DNA of 64,000 nucleotides from Augochlora pura. Its lineage: Eukaryota; Arthropoda; Insecta; Hymenoptera; Halictidae. Positions within the stretch are counted from its first letter, which is position 1. Each line of letters opens with the position of its first letter. The stretch lies in assembly GCF_028453695.1 (NCBI RefSeq), contig NC_135781.1, positions 13,949,640 through 14,013,639 of the forward strand, in the 5' to 3' direction. Positions 46,494-58,012 of the stretch are shown piece after piece. Both the position numbers and the translations under genes were made by a program. The notes under the pieces were generated by a model. It had not been told where the DNA came from and did no database searches. It saw nothing but the letters and a program-made list of their open reading frames with translations.

Positions 46494-49439
46494 TATGATA
46501 AGGAGGATGAAAATGCATGGAACTGAATATTTATGAAAAAATTCATTGATGGAACAGGGTTACGTGCTTCTCGGCGACTAGATTCTAAGATGTCACACAA
46601 AGAAAATCTCGCTTTGTAACCAGCCCCTAGGAGCTTTATTCCCAAGCGTGCACACGAGCTTGTAATTAAAACACAATATCAGTCAACAACGAGGCTGAAC
46701 GCGAACTTGCCATGTCAGAATGAAGGTTTTTAGTACGCCGCTGGGCATTATGATGTTTAATTTATGTATAATCACTGTCGGGAAGAGGAAACACCGCTCT
46801 CTCCGCTTGGTGGGCGCGCTTTTCCTCTTCGTCAGCCGCGCGTTTCAACCCCCCGTCCCATTTTCGGCTAGCTCTTCGATGCTTTCAAGATATTACACGT
46901 CAGTTCCCCGCGATGTTTTCGACCACTTTTAATCTTAGATTTATATTAACCTACCACCGCGCCGTTCAAACGGCCTCTCACCCCACTTTTCCGCCTGCCT
47001 TTACCGCTTCGTTCGACCCCCGTGTTTCCGATGGGTTTAAAAGCCCGCGCGCTCATAACCACGACCCTCCGTCGTGTACTAAGAAAACTGTAAACACCCT
47101 GCAACGTGTACCTGGATATATCCTCGACTCCCGCAGACTTTGACGAGGGGCGACGTTCGCGCAGTTTATCAAGCAAGGGGGCACGGGGATCAATCCATCG
47201 GGATATTAATGCGAACCGAGGGTAATGAAAGAAACTACGGAGCGCCTGCTTCGAGCAGTTTCGTACGTAAGTTGCAACTCTGACATACTTTCGCGTTCCT
47301 GGCTTACTTTACGTTAATGTACTAAATAAATACGGCCGTTCCTCAATCTGCATGAGTATTCATTCCATGTGAATTTGCTTTGCGCGAATGAAAGTCTTGT
47401 AAATTGAATCTGACGGTAAAAAAAAGAAAAATATTGGAAATTGAAGATAGTAGTAGTTTTAGAAATACTTGTTTGCATATTTATTTCATGCAACTTAACA
47501 AAAAGATAAGACATTCGTCGCTATTGTAATTTAAACCAATAAACCTTTATTTTTAGTTGGCATAAACTCATCGTCTTCATCCCTCGAAATATTTAAAAAT
47601 TCGTCTCTATTTTCTTTGCGAATGTAAATTTGTTGTCATTAATATTTTCTGTTACTATGTTTTCTTTACTTTACTGATATTCGCTGAAATATTTCATTAA
47701 ATTTTGACGAAATTTTAAGATTTGTCGAATGTTTGGATCTATGTCTATAATGGCATATTTTAATTCTTTGACTAATTTAAGAACTTTACAAAGATTTTCC
47801 GCAATAAATGAATCTGTTTCTTCATAGTCATTGTTACGTACATCGTGTGGTCAAGTTTCAGATATGATATTTATTAATTCGGTATCGGTTAATTCAATAG
47901 CAAGCATTTAGGATTGAATATTTTACATCACTTAATACCAAAGCAATATTCTCAACACAATTGAAATTATTATATTGTTTCGAAGCTTTAGAAATCGTAA
48001 AATAAATCAACTCAGTTTATAAAAAGTTCCGCATAAATTCAGATAAATTTTGTCACTTAAAACAAATGCTGGCGTAAAAATTGCGGCGTTAATTGAGTGA
48101 CGGGTGTAGCACAGTAATTTGAAGTATGTTGCAAGTATTACCACAGTAACGCATACTTCCTTCCAGAAGTGCATGAAGAATGCAAGTAGAAACCTTCGCA
48201 CGAACAACTTCAAATCTAATTTTTGCTATTGATGCATGAAATCATTCACCAAGTTACAAACGACGTCTCATACGAAAAATGTCTGCCTGTCTTCTTCCAC
48301 CTACGGTTGTACAATCGAAATTGCATTGTCCCCGCTGGCCAGATGTTCCGCAGGAAGCCAAGCGAAGCAGAAGCACAAAGAACACTTAAACTTTCTTGTC
48401 GGACGTTCGAACAATTACTGAAACGTCAAGCTAACAAGACTGCGCACACTGTAGGATCTATCTATCTTGTAATAAACAAGGCTCGCATCCGGCTCGGAAT
48501 TCATTTAAGCGGATCCACGCGGTCCGAGATTATCGATTTCGCATGAAGGATCGCTCATCGAGCCGGGAGAGAACGCCGAAGGTAAATCCTCGGCGAATCT
48601 CGAAGCAGAGACGCGGTTCGCGAAGTTCGTTGCGTGTTCACACGTACACGTGGCCACGGTTGCACGACCTCGGAACGACTTACGTTCCGCGGTGTTATTC
48701 TAAGCGACGTGCTGCCCCGGGAAAAGGTGCATTAGTCATTTTCCGCGCTGACAGCTGCTTTAAAGCGGTTTCCTCAGAAGCCGTTATTCAGCTTGCTACT
48801 GTTCCCTCTCTCCGACCGCTGCTACCTTTTGCTGCTCCCGTGACTTGCGGTTCTTCGCGTTGTTGCGGGAGGATCACGAGATTATTTTAAGACCGACCAT
48901 TGTCGATTTGCAACCCTTCACCTTCAATCCTTGGAAAATCGATTGATGGAACTGCTCGCTTCCAACTTTTCAGCGGATTCAATAACGCGGTCGGAGCTCT
49001 TCATCTGTTCTTATTGGTCTATTCAAAATTTCTTAATGCCAATTTTCCCATAGTCGACTCTTCTGTAATATGATGATTTAAGGTAGTACTTTTATTCAGA
49101 TGAAACCATATAGACGTATTTTCTAACCCATTGTGGTACTATTTTGTACGTTCTTCGGTTGCAACAGACATTTTTTATATCGCCTGTCTACGTTTCCAAG
49201 ATTGCTTAAGTTTTATTAACAGGAAAACGAAATATTGTTCTTATTGACACTTAAGAGATTGTCTATAGAAATCTTCATTGTGAACTAAACTCATCAAAGT
49301 ATCAGAATGAATTAAAACAAAATCAATTTTATTTTTGTTAAGCATTCAGAAAATTTTGTTTGTGTTCAAATGCAGCCCCATGCATATTATCTCAATAAGC
49401 ACAGAATGTCTAATTTAAAAAGTTGTTAAAACATTTTAG
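46494..49439. other. Non-coding stretch, no gene seen
   Basis: Mixed DNA: CpG-rich at 46,780-47,250 and 48,540-48,900, AT-rich at 47,320-48,200 and 49,030-49,439. Frames up to 115 codons (48543-48890 plus) have no recognised domain. Confidence 0.5.
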
Positions 49440-49565
49440 TGACATCCCAAAAAAACGTCTAAAAAGCGTCTTGTAACACAGGACATATATTGTAACACAA
49501 GACGTTTCTAGTCTGTTCGTAAGACATTTGAATGGATGTCGTAATCAAACGTCTTAAAGACTTGT
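49440..49565. repeat. Cluster of ACGTCTT/AAGAC motifs with imperfect inversion
   Basis: AAAAAGCGTCTTGTAACAC (49462-49480) and its imperfect inverse TGTAACACAAGACGTTTC (49491-49508) are followed by further AAGAC/GTCTT motifs at 49521 and 49550. This could be the end of a decayed DNA transposon or a degenerate tandem repeat. No family is recognised. Confidence 0.4.
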
Positions 49566-51870
49566 TAAAAATATTTCGAGTATCCTGCTGTGTTAGACAC
49601 GTTTTGAAACTTGCAAAAAGCTAAGCCAGCTGGTCAACAAAAGTAGCTTCCAATGTTCAACAAAATTGAACGATACTACATTTCAAGAACTGACATTATT
49701 GTGTTCGAATATTTCTGTCATTGGGGATGCTAATAAAACAAATATCGTTAGTAAGTACGGGAACTCATGCCGTCTACATCGACTTCTGGTTCGCTCTAAC
49801 GGGGTTCAGTGCCGGCAGGGGTTGAAGGAGCCCCTATTCGCCGGGCGGTCCGCGTCAGGCATCCCAGCGAAGCGTTAATTGCGCGAAAACGGCGTTAACG
49901 AACAGCCGCTGCTTATCTCGAAACGATTCAGTGTACGGAGAGACCGAAACGATGGACTCCTCCTTGCGCGAATTACGGGCCGTTCCGCGCCGTTCTATAT
50001 CGCTCCGCACCGCGATTCCGCGCCATGTCGCGTGGTAGCGGCATTAGGGAAAACCGGGGGACGCGTAATCAAATGATCGCCGCTTCGTGCGGTCGAATGC
50101 GGTCCCACGGATGGCTTAATCGCATCAAACGCCGGCTAAATAAGTACGCGCGTTCGCTTTACGCCGGGAACCGGCAAATGCGCGATACGGTTTTCACGTC
50201 AAAACTGCGCCGCTAATTTCCAAAGCGATTAAAGGCTCGCGGAATCGGGATCGACCTTGAAGCTTCATCGATCATTCCGGGTCACGGATGCTACGTTTAA
50301 CCCTGTTGAGGTCGATACTTAGCCGACGAACACACTTCGGATATTAGCTTTCAATATTTCAGCAAACTCTACGCGCGCTTTGCGCAAATACATAGGACAA
50401 AAATGTATAGCTGCGAACGCGCAATTCGACGAAATGTTTAGTTGTTAATCTATGCATAATGTGCAGAATGACTTTGGTTAAAAATATACGAATATAGTTT
50501 CCACAGCAGACAAATTATTGACGCTTTCTTGGCAATCAAATAGAAAGAACGGGGAAGCAAACTCGCATATAAACGGGAATACCAGGAAATCAAACTGCCC
50601 GAAGTCCCAAAATTGTTTTCCTTTATTGCGAAGTTTGGTAGCTTTCCAAAATGTGGTCTAAAGAGAGGAACTTTTACAAGTGCATCGGGAAGTCCAATAT
50701 TTAAGAATGATATTTTAAAACGTCCTTATTTGCATTCCGGAAAATTCAAGATTCTTTCTGTGAACCGATTGATATCCGGACGGTAACGCGCAGAAACGAT
50801 TTGCATAAATTCTGACAAAGTCTACCTTGAATAGGGATGAAAACATAAAAAGTTAGATGTAAAAACTTTACGCGAATGTTTCACGCGAGCATAACGTTCG
50901 TATTAATTGAAATATTCGTGATAACAGCCGTATAATTCTGGCTAAATAGAGTGGAGAATGGGAGTGTTTTACGATGCACAATGCTTATGAACAGTTGTAT
51001 CTCGGATTGCAACGAACTGTTTTATACGTTTTTTTTTGCTGCACGAATGTCATGTATTAAATACTAATATTCTAATATATTTCAAATTGTTCGTTGTAGT
51101 TCTTAAGATATCACAAACATCAAATTAGAAACTATTACAAACTCAGGATATACTATACCGTTTTTAATATATATTAACTTGAAGTTGAAAGTAATTAAGC
51201 TTTACCTAAAATAGGACTGACATTCTCTTATTTTATAACATGTACTTATACACAAGCATGTAACAATTTGACAAAGTCTGATATCCTTATATATTTGGAT
51301 TTTATATTTTTGTTCCGCGTGGCCACATTGTACGATGTAGGTTTCAACGATTTTTACAGGATCCGTGATTGCTAATAGAATACGAACGATCACCTTCCGC
51401 TGGTTTGTCCATAATACGGTTTACCTGCGGAGATCAGATCGCGAAGCCTCGAGGCGTAACATCAAAGGCAACGACGAACGAGACAGTAAACGTCCATAGA
51501 AAGCGTCCCCGGGATATTTACGACGTTCGTTTCGCCTATAAATTCTGGAGCACAAGCGATTCCGGAACACCGGATAGAGAATTTGTTCGCGAGCTGAAAC
51601 GCGAACGCGTGGATCGCTGTCTATTAAAATATCCACTTCGAAATCCGCTTAAACCGATCTACCGGAAGTTAGGGGAAGTTTCAGGCGTCGGCTTAAGGCG
51701 ATTTATTCGAGCTCGTTTAAAATTTCGTTCGTCGACTTTGCTCGGGATACACCCGATGCCTGACTCGGAGTAAACCGGAAGCACGCGCCCTCACTTTCCG
51801 TGCCACGGCGACCTCTTCAACATTAGGGAATGTGAGAGACGAGATACAGTCAATTCTCTTCAATTGGCCC
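49566..51870. other. Non-coding stretch, no gene seen
   Basis: CpG-rich DNA at 49,760-50,330 and 51,370-51,830, with AT-rich DNA between. TTAACCCTGTTGAGGTCG at 50298 looks like a single TTAA-element end, but no partner terminus was found. No coding signature. Confidence 0.45.
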
Positions 51871-52617
51871 TTAACACTTTGACGTCCGCGCGTCTCGCAC
51901 AAATTTCTTCGTTTGGCGCTGGCAACACTAATTCACATTAATTCGCTTGTCGCCGGCCGTTCTTAAGGTTATATGGAGATTATAAATTGCCAAGTTTTGC
52001 TAATCTCATCGTTAGTTCTCATGAGTTTTCGATCCAAAAATATCTAATTCAAATTGGTTTGATTTATATATTTCTTTATCTACATTTTCTTTGATAATTA
52101 CTCAGTATTTCTCTTTTAGATGATACGAAACCTAACAATCTTTAAGATGTAACGCAATTCCACAAGATTTGCACAATAAATTTGTTGTCCTTCTATTTTT
52201 TGTTTTTGGAACATACATGGTAGTTTCTTTGTTTTTATTTGCTGGTTTCGGAAATGAGTATTATCTGGTGTTGGTTTAGCTGACTGGAAAGCCTGTCGAT
52301 CTCATCATGATGCGACAAGTACATACTAATAAAAACAAAAATCTTGCTGTCGTTGTGCAACTTACCGATACTTAAGACTTTACCAACCGGTCATTCGGCT
52401 GTAAACATTTCTGTCATTGTAGACTAATTGAATCTATTTATTTTATTCATCGCGAAAGGTATCTAATATTTGAATGATGATATAATAACATGAGAACTTA
52501 TAGTAGTACCTTCATTTCAATAATAGTTAATAAATTATTGGTTGCCATGACAATAGATTCACAGGCTACACTATGCGCGTAACACCACTGTAGTGACGCC
52601 GGACAGTATAGTGTTAA
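51871..52617. mobile_element. Family C TTAA element, copy 2, apparently composite
   Basis: Left end TTAACACTTTGACGTCCG; reverse complement of right end TTAACACTATACTGTCCG. The first 160 bases match copy 1 (31047-31321) and so do the last 40. At 747 bases it is nearly three times longer. A second internal start, TTAAGACTTTACCAACCG at 52372, suggests that the right third is a separate element (listed next), so the left part may be a truncated copy beside it. Confidence 0.75.
52372..52617. mobile_element. Family C variant MITE inside or abutting the composite
   Basis: 246 bases from TTAAGACTTTACCAACCG to TATAGTGTTAA. Its interior, inverted, matches the element at 14883-15100 over about 90 bases (ATTTTATTCATCGCGAAAG, GATATAATAACATG, TCAATAATAG). 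CACTGTAGTG (52586-52595) lies just inside the right end. It shares its right terminus with the longer composite call. Confidence 0.6.
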
Positions 52618-52619
52618 TT

Positions 52620-52763
52620 TGTTAACAAAGATGAGCAATTAGCGGAGACACGATTATTCGAGCCTCGCGGCTCCTTTTAATACTTGTTTACAATCGTATC
52701 CTCTCCCGTTATATTGTCCATTGTTGCTTACAATCTGAGGAACAATTGGAGTGATTTACTATA
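52620..52763 (-). mobile_element. Partial family L (CAGTAAAT) element
   Basis: On the minus strand it starts TATAGTAAATCACTCCAATTG, a variant of the 22788-23006 terminus, and continues with CAGATTGTAAGCAACAATGG where the complete copy has AAATTGTAAACAGAAATGG. A GAGCC/GGCTC inverted motif lies near 52659-52672. The second terminus is not recognised. Confidence 0.55.
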
Positions 52764-53062
52764 TACCTAATATTGGTGAGGTTCGATTTGAGACAATATA
52801 TTAGTATTTTAGCAGTAACTTTCGGTATCGAGTGTATAATAGTTCTATTTTACATACTAAATAAATCGTATTTCCATTAGATATTAAAATTATAGATTCT
52901 GAATTTAAATAAAAAATCCACAGAATATAATCACAACTTTATAATACTTTGTATTAGCGAGCTACGATTATGGGAGACGGGGTGCTTTTGCCTATCATAC
53001 GCAACTGAAAGCAAGAATCGAAAAATAAGATTTGTAACGAATGATAAAAATACTCTGTTTAA
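52764..53062. other. AT-rich non-coding spacer
   Basis: About 300 bases of AT-rich DNA between two element clusters. Nothing recognised. Confidence 0.5.
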
Positions 53063-53575
53063 TTAACCCCTTGCACTATCGCTCCTTTCATGCTGTGGCG
53101 ATTAGTGTAGTTAATAATTTTCCTAATAGGACCAGACAATTTTTGTTTCATGTATTGTCTTTATTTACCTGCGTTTCTAAATTTTGGTGACAGAAGAATT
53201 TATTTTTACTTCGATGTAGAAGAAATTAACCCTTAATGGACGAGAGGTGACTCTCAGTCGCCACTGTGTTTCGCGCGGCAGGACGAGGTGAGTGAGAGGC
53301 GACGGTTGGTGTTTATGTTAAGATAATTTGTATGTAAATTATATAATTGTATATAGTTGCATATAATCGTATATAAATTATATTTGTATTATATATAAAT
53401 CATATTCGTATTATATACAAATTAAAATAATTTGTACACAAGACATTCGACACATTGAGCAACTCGCCTCGTCCTGCTACCTCATTTAATCAGAAAAGTC
53501 GTCGTCCGCTAAGGGTTAATAATAAATCTTATCTTCGCCACGAATCTGACTTGTTATTGTAGTGCAAGGGGTTAA
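53063..53575. mobile_element. TTAA MITE, family D, host of a nested element
   Basis: Left end TTAACCCCTTGCACTATC; reverse complement of right end TTAACCCCTTGCACTACA, so the first 16 bases are identical. The total is 513 bases, but 53226-53519 is a different complete element. Without it the D element is about 220 bases, in line with the 251-base copy at 40274. The interior matches that copy (CCTTTCA, TTTTCCTAATAGGAC, TATTGTCTTTATTTA). Confidence 0.88.
53226..53519. mobile_element. TTAA MITE, family E, nested in family D
   Basis: Left end TTAACCCTTAATGGACGA; reverse complement of right end TTAACCCTTAGCGGACGA (16 of 18 agree). A second inverted pair lies further in: GGCAGGACGAGGTGAGT at 53277-53293 against GTAGCAGGACGAGGCGAGT in the reverse complement near 53461-53479. 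The centre (53330-53425) is an AT-rich, self-complementary ATATAA/TTATAT array. 294 bases, with no coding capacity. Its insertion into the D element makes it the younger of the two. Confidence 0.88.
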
Positions 53576-55645
53576 TATAGACAAGGTAGCGCAGGAGTCT
53601 TAGTTGGTCAAAATCGATATGGGAGATCGAGCGCAAGAGACAATTTCAACAATGACTTCTGCACCAAAAACACGTTTTAAAGATACGATCTATGGAGGAG
53701 AAATGATCGAAGTTCGTCGCGGGATAAGCTTAGCGGATAATTCCGTCGCGGATTCGCAGAGGACCAGAAGAGGGTATTGCGGCGGTCGGGCCTCGAGGGT
53801 AGAATTTGTCGGAGCGGCGAAACGCGTGTAAATCACCGTTTATTAAATAGGGCGGGAGCGCGGTTGCCGGGCGAAGTCTCCATCGAGGTTTTCGCATGAT
53901 AGTCGAAGCTTTGCTAGGCCGGTACAGGGCCTGTCACAAGACCGCTCGCACCGCCCTCGTAAAACCAGACGAAACGGGCGAGTTTATGCGCCATAAATTT
54001 AGCCAGTCTTCGTTACCCTGGTCAGTGCGTGGCCAAACACGCGCGGCTTCGATCGCGCGTCCCGCGGACGACCTAGCCGAGGAACTCGCCGGGCTCGAGC
54101 GACAAGTAAATTCATGAGCTGGTGTAAAAACTAAATAAGTAAATGCCGCACGCTTGGTGCGCGTAAGCTCCCGTGCATCTGGCCGGTTAAGCCGCGCTAC
54201 ACTGTGAACTTCATGTAACCGTCAGTTACGCCGACGATAATCGTGACAAACTCGTGGCGTCATTTTCACGTCTCGGACTTTCCAAGTTGTTACAGTTATT
54301 TTTGGAAAATTATCGACGATCTGTTGCCGAAAGCTTCGTACGAATGATGTATATCATGTTCGTACGTCATTAACAAATTAATTTTGATATTGGAACATCG
54401 AAGTCGGTCGAGGTTTCTGTTTTGTAAATCGAAGTGACTCAACGAAGTTTGTAAATGAGTGAAGGATGTATTGAACAGCCTCTAAAATTAAGTATGTAGT
54501 CAATTTCTCATACAGCTATTAATTAGAATTTTTGGTATTTTAATACGCGTTTATTCTTAACCAGTTAGACATTACTGTCGCTACATGTAATGGTGCGCTC
54601 TCTAAAAACGGGACGCCACAACTAACTATCATATTCAAAATACTATCGTATCAAATCACAACTATGCGTCGGCATTGAAATGAATCCGTAAAAACTAAAC
54701 TGCCAAGACATATTCGATAATTTGAAAATAACACGATGCACATTTAATTGCGTTCGAACGAGCAGCTGTCAGTTAAGCGGACACTTCCGATCAAGTTCCT
54801 TTCCCGCTGATAGAGCGTAACGCCGCTGAACTTATCATCTTTTCGATAGCCTGTTAAATCGATCGTGAAAGTCGTTAAAGCGCTAACTCGCGTTGATCGT
54901 TTAATTAGAAACGAATCAGCCGAGTGTGTATTACTTGCGAGAATTTTATGGTACGCCGACACCCTTCGGTGGCTGCATGAAGACGATTACAAGAATGCTC
55001 GTGACCGTGTAATTCAGATCTCGCCGAAGAAAAATGTCTCGATCGAAGTGAACAGAAAAACTGCATTCCGAGCGAACAGACGAATAACATCGGCGACCGG
55101 AAGGGATGGGACGAGCGACAAGCCCTCGTTTCAGAGTTCCGGCGCATTACGGGTAATTAGATTGTATCCCGTTTGTTCGTCCCTCGCCGATTCTTTTTTC
55201 CCCGAGTAAATGAGTCATTTCAAAATGATTCGCAGTTGGCTACGATTGTGCAACGACCCGGTCAAATGGCTCGCTATAATTCCGCACTTGGCGTCCAATA
55301 CTGCACGAAGCACTGAGAAAACCTAATGGGAAATGTATCTGTAAGATGACATTGGTTAGACTGCAAAATCAAATGTTTTATTTCAAGGCGTTGAAGAATC
55401 CTTTTGCAATCTGTGTCAGATTTCGTGAAACCATAAATTTGCATAAAAGTATAGCAAACAACAAAATAGAGAAGACTATTTCTAATATATTTTAAGAATT
55501 GTTTTCATAAAATATGGATTCGATACCATTGCGAGAACAATTATGTATGTTTGTACATTATACATTTGTTCACTTGTATTCACTTTCTGAACCACTTCGC
55601 TACTACAACTTTACTATCACAAATATGGGCATTTCGGTGGTTCCT
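53576..55645. other. Non-coding stretch, no gene seen
   Basis: CpG-rich complex DNA at 53,690-54,290 and 54,720-55,210. TTAACCAGTTAGACATTACT at 54557 looks like the start of a TTAA element with an ATTAC/GTAAT inverted motif, but no partner end was found. Frames up to 114 codons are unremarkable. Confidence 0.45.
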
Positions 55646-56186
55646 TTAACCCCTTGGCTATTGTGGCCCCCTATAGGCGCTTAGCAATTTTTTAGACAAT
55701 TTTGTCGATAATTGTTCCGATAGATCTTACCACAATTAGACAAAAGGCGCAAATGTGTAGTGCGGCGAACACTTAACAACAGAAGTGAGACACATTACGA
55801 ATGTAAGAAATGTAATATAAGATTTCGTATTTATCCATGTTTCGAATTATATCACACTTTACTAGATTACTAGATATGTCGTGAAACAAGTCTTACATTA
55901 ATAAATGCAATTAAATGTTCAATGTTTACAGGAGCAATTCGGTACTAATATATTATTACATATTAGTAATATACAGTAATATATTACTAATATATTACTA
56001 TTACTCTGGTACTACAAATAATATTGTTTTAATGTAGTGAAATTTAGTTTCTTGATCATTCAGATTTGTTTTCATAAAAATGCATCCCTACCCAAAAATT
56101 TGCCGTTCTCGGCGCACGTCGTAACTGAATTCTTGCCATATGGTAAGGTCGGTGCGTATCAAAGTCTGCCGTAGTCAAGGGGTTAA
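55646..56186. mobile_element. TTAA element, family G
   Basis: Left end TTAACCCCTTGGCTATTG; reverse complement of right end TTAACCCCTTGACTACGG. The first 15 bases differ at only one position. At 541 bases it is longer than the other families, and its interior does not match family D despite the similar tip. It includes an AT-rich palindromic array (55943-56005). There is no open frame of note. Confidence 0.78.
55943..56005. repeat. AT-rich self-complementary array
   Basis: ATATTAGTAATATA and TATATTACTAATAT units alternate in both orientations, giving a strong potential hairpin inside the family G element. Confidence 0.8.
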
Positions 56187-57024
56187 CGATCCTCAAGTGA
56201 ACACATGCACGTGCAATGAGTTACTCCGTTGGCTAATGCGCGCAGAGGAGTTACGGTGGTTTTTTCGATTTCATATTTACCTATAGTTCGCAGGTGTTCC
56301 ACGTTCGCGGGAATAACGAGCGGGCGCAGCAACATCAGGTGATTTTAATTTACGGGAGCCGCTCGACCGTCGAGGATCGCATCCGCGATCCAAAAATGGC
56401 GGAGAGCAACACCCGTGAAACGTATCGCGATCGAAGCCCTCGATGAATTTTCGCGATAATAATTGTAAACAAACTGACGCGACCGTTGCGTCGCGGCGAT
56501 ATTAAATTTTACCAGAACCAAGGCTAAATATGCATTCAATATCATGGAGAATTATAATTAACTTCTGCCGGGCGCGATAACGCGTTATTCTCGTGGCTAG
56601 GAAGCGGTCGGCGTTTGATTGGACAGAGTGCAAGCTTTATCTATTTGTCGAGCTTGCGTGATTGCAATAGGGACGTGACAAAAGTGGCAGTGATTCCAAG
56701 AGTCTTACCCCCTGCATATCATTTTCTTCATAATTTTAATCACAGTTTCAATAATTGTTAAGCAGAACAACTTATTTCTGTAATTTAGGAAAACCTCTAC
56801 ATCCAAGATACCGAACTTTTATGAGGGTTCAGAGGTATACCTGTAAGTATGCTAGGCACAAAAATGCGTACTGTCGCCTAGCTTACTAGTTCTTCTGTAC
56901 AGTCCGTAGTATTCGCATCGTGCGCCTGTCGGTATAATTATAGTTCTTCCACCGTACCTTCCTATCAACCTTTAAATATAATTATTTGCACTGGTTTTTA
57001 TACTACGCGAGAGTTTTATTCCAC
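56187..57024. other. Non-coding stretch, nothing seen
   Basis: CpG-containing complex DNA to about 56,660, then AT-rich. No repeat ends or coding signature. Confidence 0.5.
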
Positions 57025-57197
57025 ACAACCCCTCAACAATAATAACTTTTCGATTGTAATCATTCTTAAGAAAAGAAAAGACAATTTATATTTATCGTGT
57101 ATCTACGTTTACTGAATTTTATTTCGATTAAGAAGAACGGAATAGTATTCATACTCTTAACAAATTATAGACTTATCAAAATATATCAAGGGGTTAA
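57025..57197. mobile_element. Shortened TTAA MITE, family D
   Basis: The left end is eroded (ACAACCCCTCAACAA). The interior (GATTGTAATCATTCTTAAGAAAAG, ACAATTTATATTTATCGTG, TTATTTCGATTAAGAAGAA) follows the D layout. The right end CAAGGGGTTAA at 57197 is intact. 173 bases. Confidence 0.6.
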
Positions 57198-57360
57198 TTG
57201 AACACTTTGTATCTTTGTTATCAAATAAAGCGATTCCCTCAAAACAAAGTTGTTTGAACGAAATTCAAACGTTTTGATAATTGGTATAATTGATATATGA
57301 ATTCCAGTGAACTTATAACAGAAAGCTAATGCGAGATAGCATAGTTATTCGCAAATCGTA
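57198..57360. other. AT-rich spacer
   Basis: Short AT-rich DNA between the D element and the degenerate repeat region. Nothing recognised. Confidence 0.5.
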
Positions 57361-57770
57361 ACGATAGTTTGTTAGTGTCTAAATACTCGATCCATACGAT
57401 CCTGATTATAGAGGCATTCAGAAATCAATTGTCACTGGTCAGTTGGTCAGACAGGCCGAAAGCAATCAAGCTTTCGCTGGAGAGATAATCAGTTTTAGAA
57501 GCAATCAGGTAACCGAGTCAGTTCAATCGGTATTAGAAGTTAAACAGTATGCAGTTAGTTTAGAGAGTAATTAGGTTGATCGGACACAGTTGAACCGACT
57601 AATTTGTCTCCCGTATTTTTACCCCAATTATCGGTTAATCGATTTCATGTCTTAGCTAAGAGAAACACCGTAATCGAGCTAAAACTGCTTCCCTAATTAC
57701 TTCGTTATTCGTTTAAGCGTCGTCGACAGCAGCGTTTTTGCCGTCAAACGGAACCGAATACCCACAAAAT
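57361..57770 (+). repeat. Degenerate CAGTTAGT/CAATCAG-rich region
   Basis: Diverged short motifs (GTCAGTTGGTCAGACAG, GCAATCAAGC, GCAATCAGGTAACCGAGTCAG, CAGTATGCAGTTAGTTTAG) recur through the first 200 bases, and CGGTTAATCG and similar motifs follow. The texture resembles LTR or leader DNA of insect retrotransposons and the region at 43205-43560, but no LTR pair is found. Confidence 0.4.
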
Positions 57771-57942
57771 ATAAAATCAGTAATCAATACCAAATATAAA
57801 TATGAATACTGCTGTTTCTTAATAATTATGACCAATTTGAGGTTAACGAGTAGTTGCAGGTTCTATAGTATTATCGGGTTGGTCATTTCACCATATAATC
57901 ACATATTATCATAGTTTACAGCTGCTCCGGACTGTCAATAGT

Positions 57943-58012
57943 CCCCTCTCGCCATCAGAGGGCTGCCTGCAGCCTTCAATAAGAGAACACCTGGACTCTA
58001 GACCAGTTCTCT
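57943..58012. repeat. Two adjacent small hairpins
   Basis: CCCTCT/AGAGGG (57944-57949, 57957-57962) and AGAGAA-CTGG/CCAG-TTCTCT (57982-58012) lie 20 bases apart. Clusters like this occur in LTR R regions and in structured RNAs. Function unknown. Confidence 0.6.
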
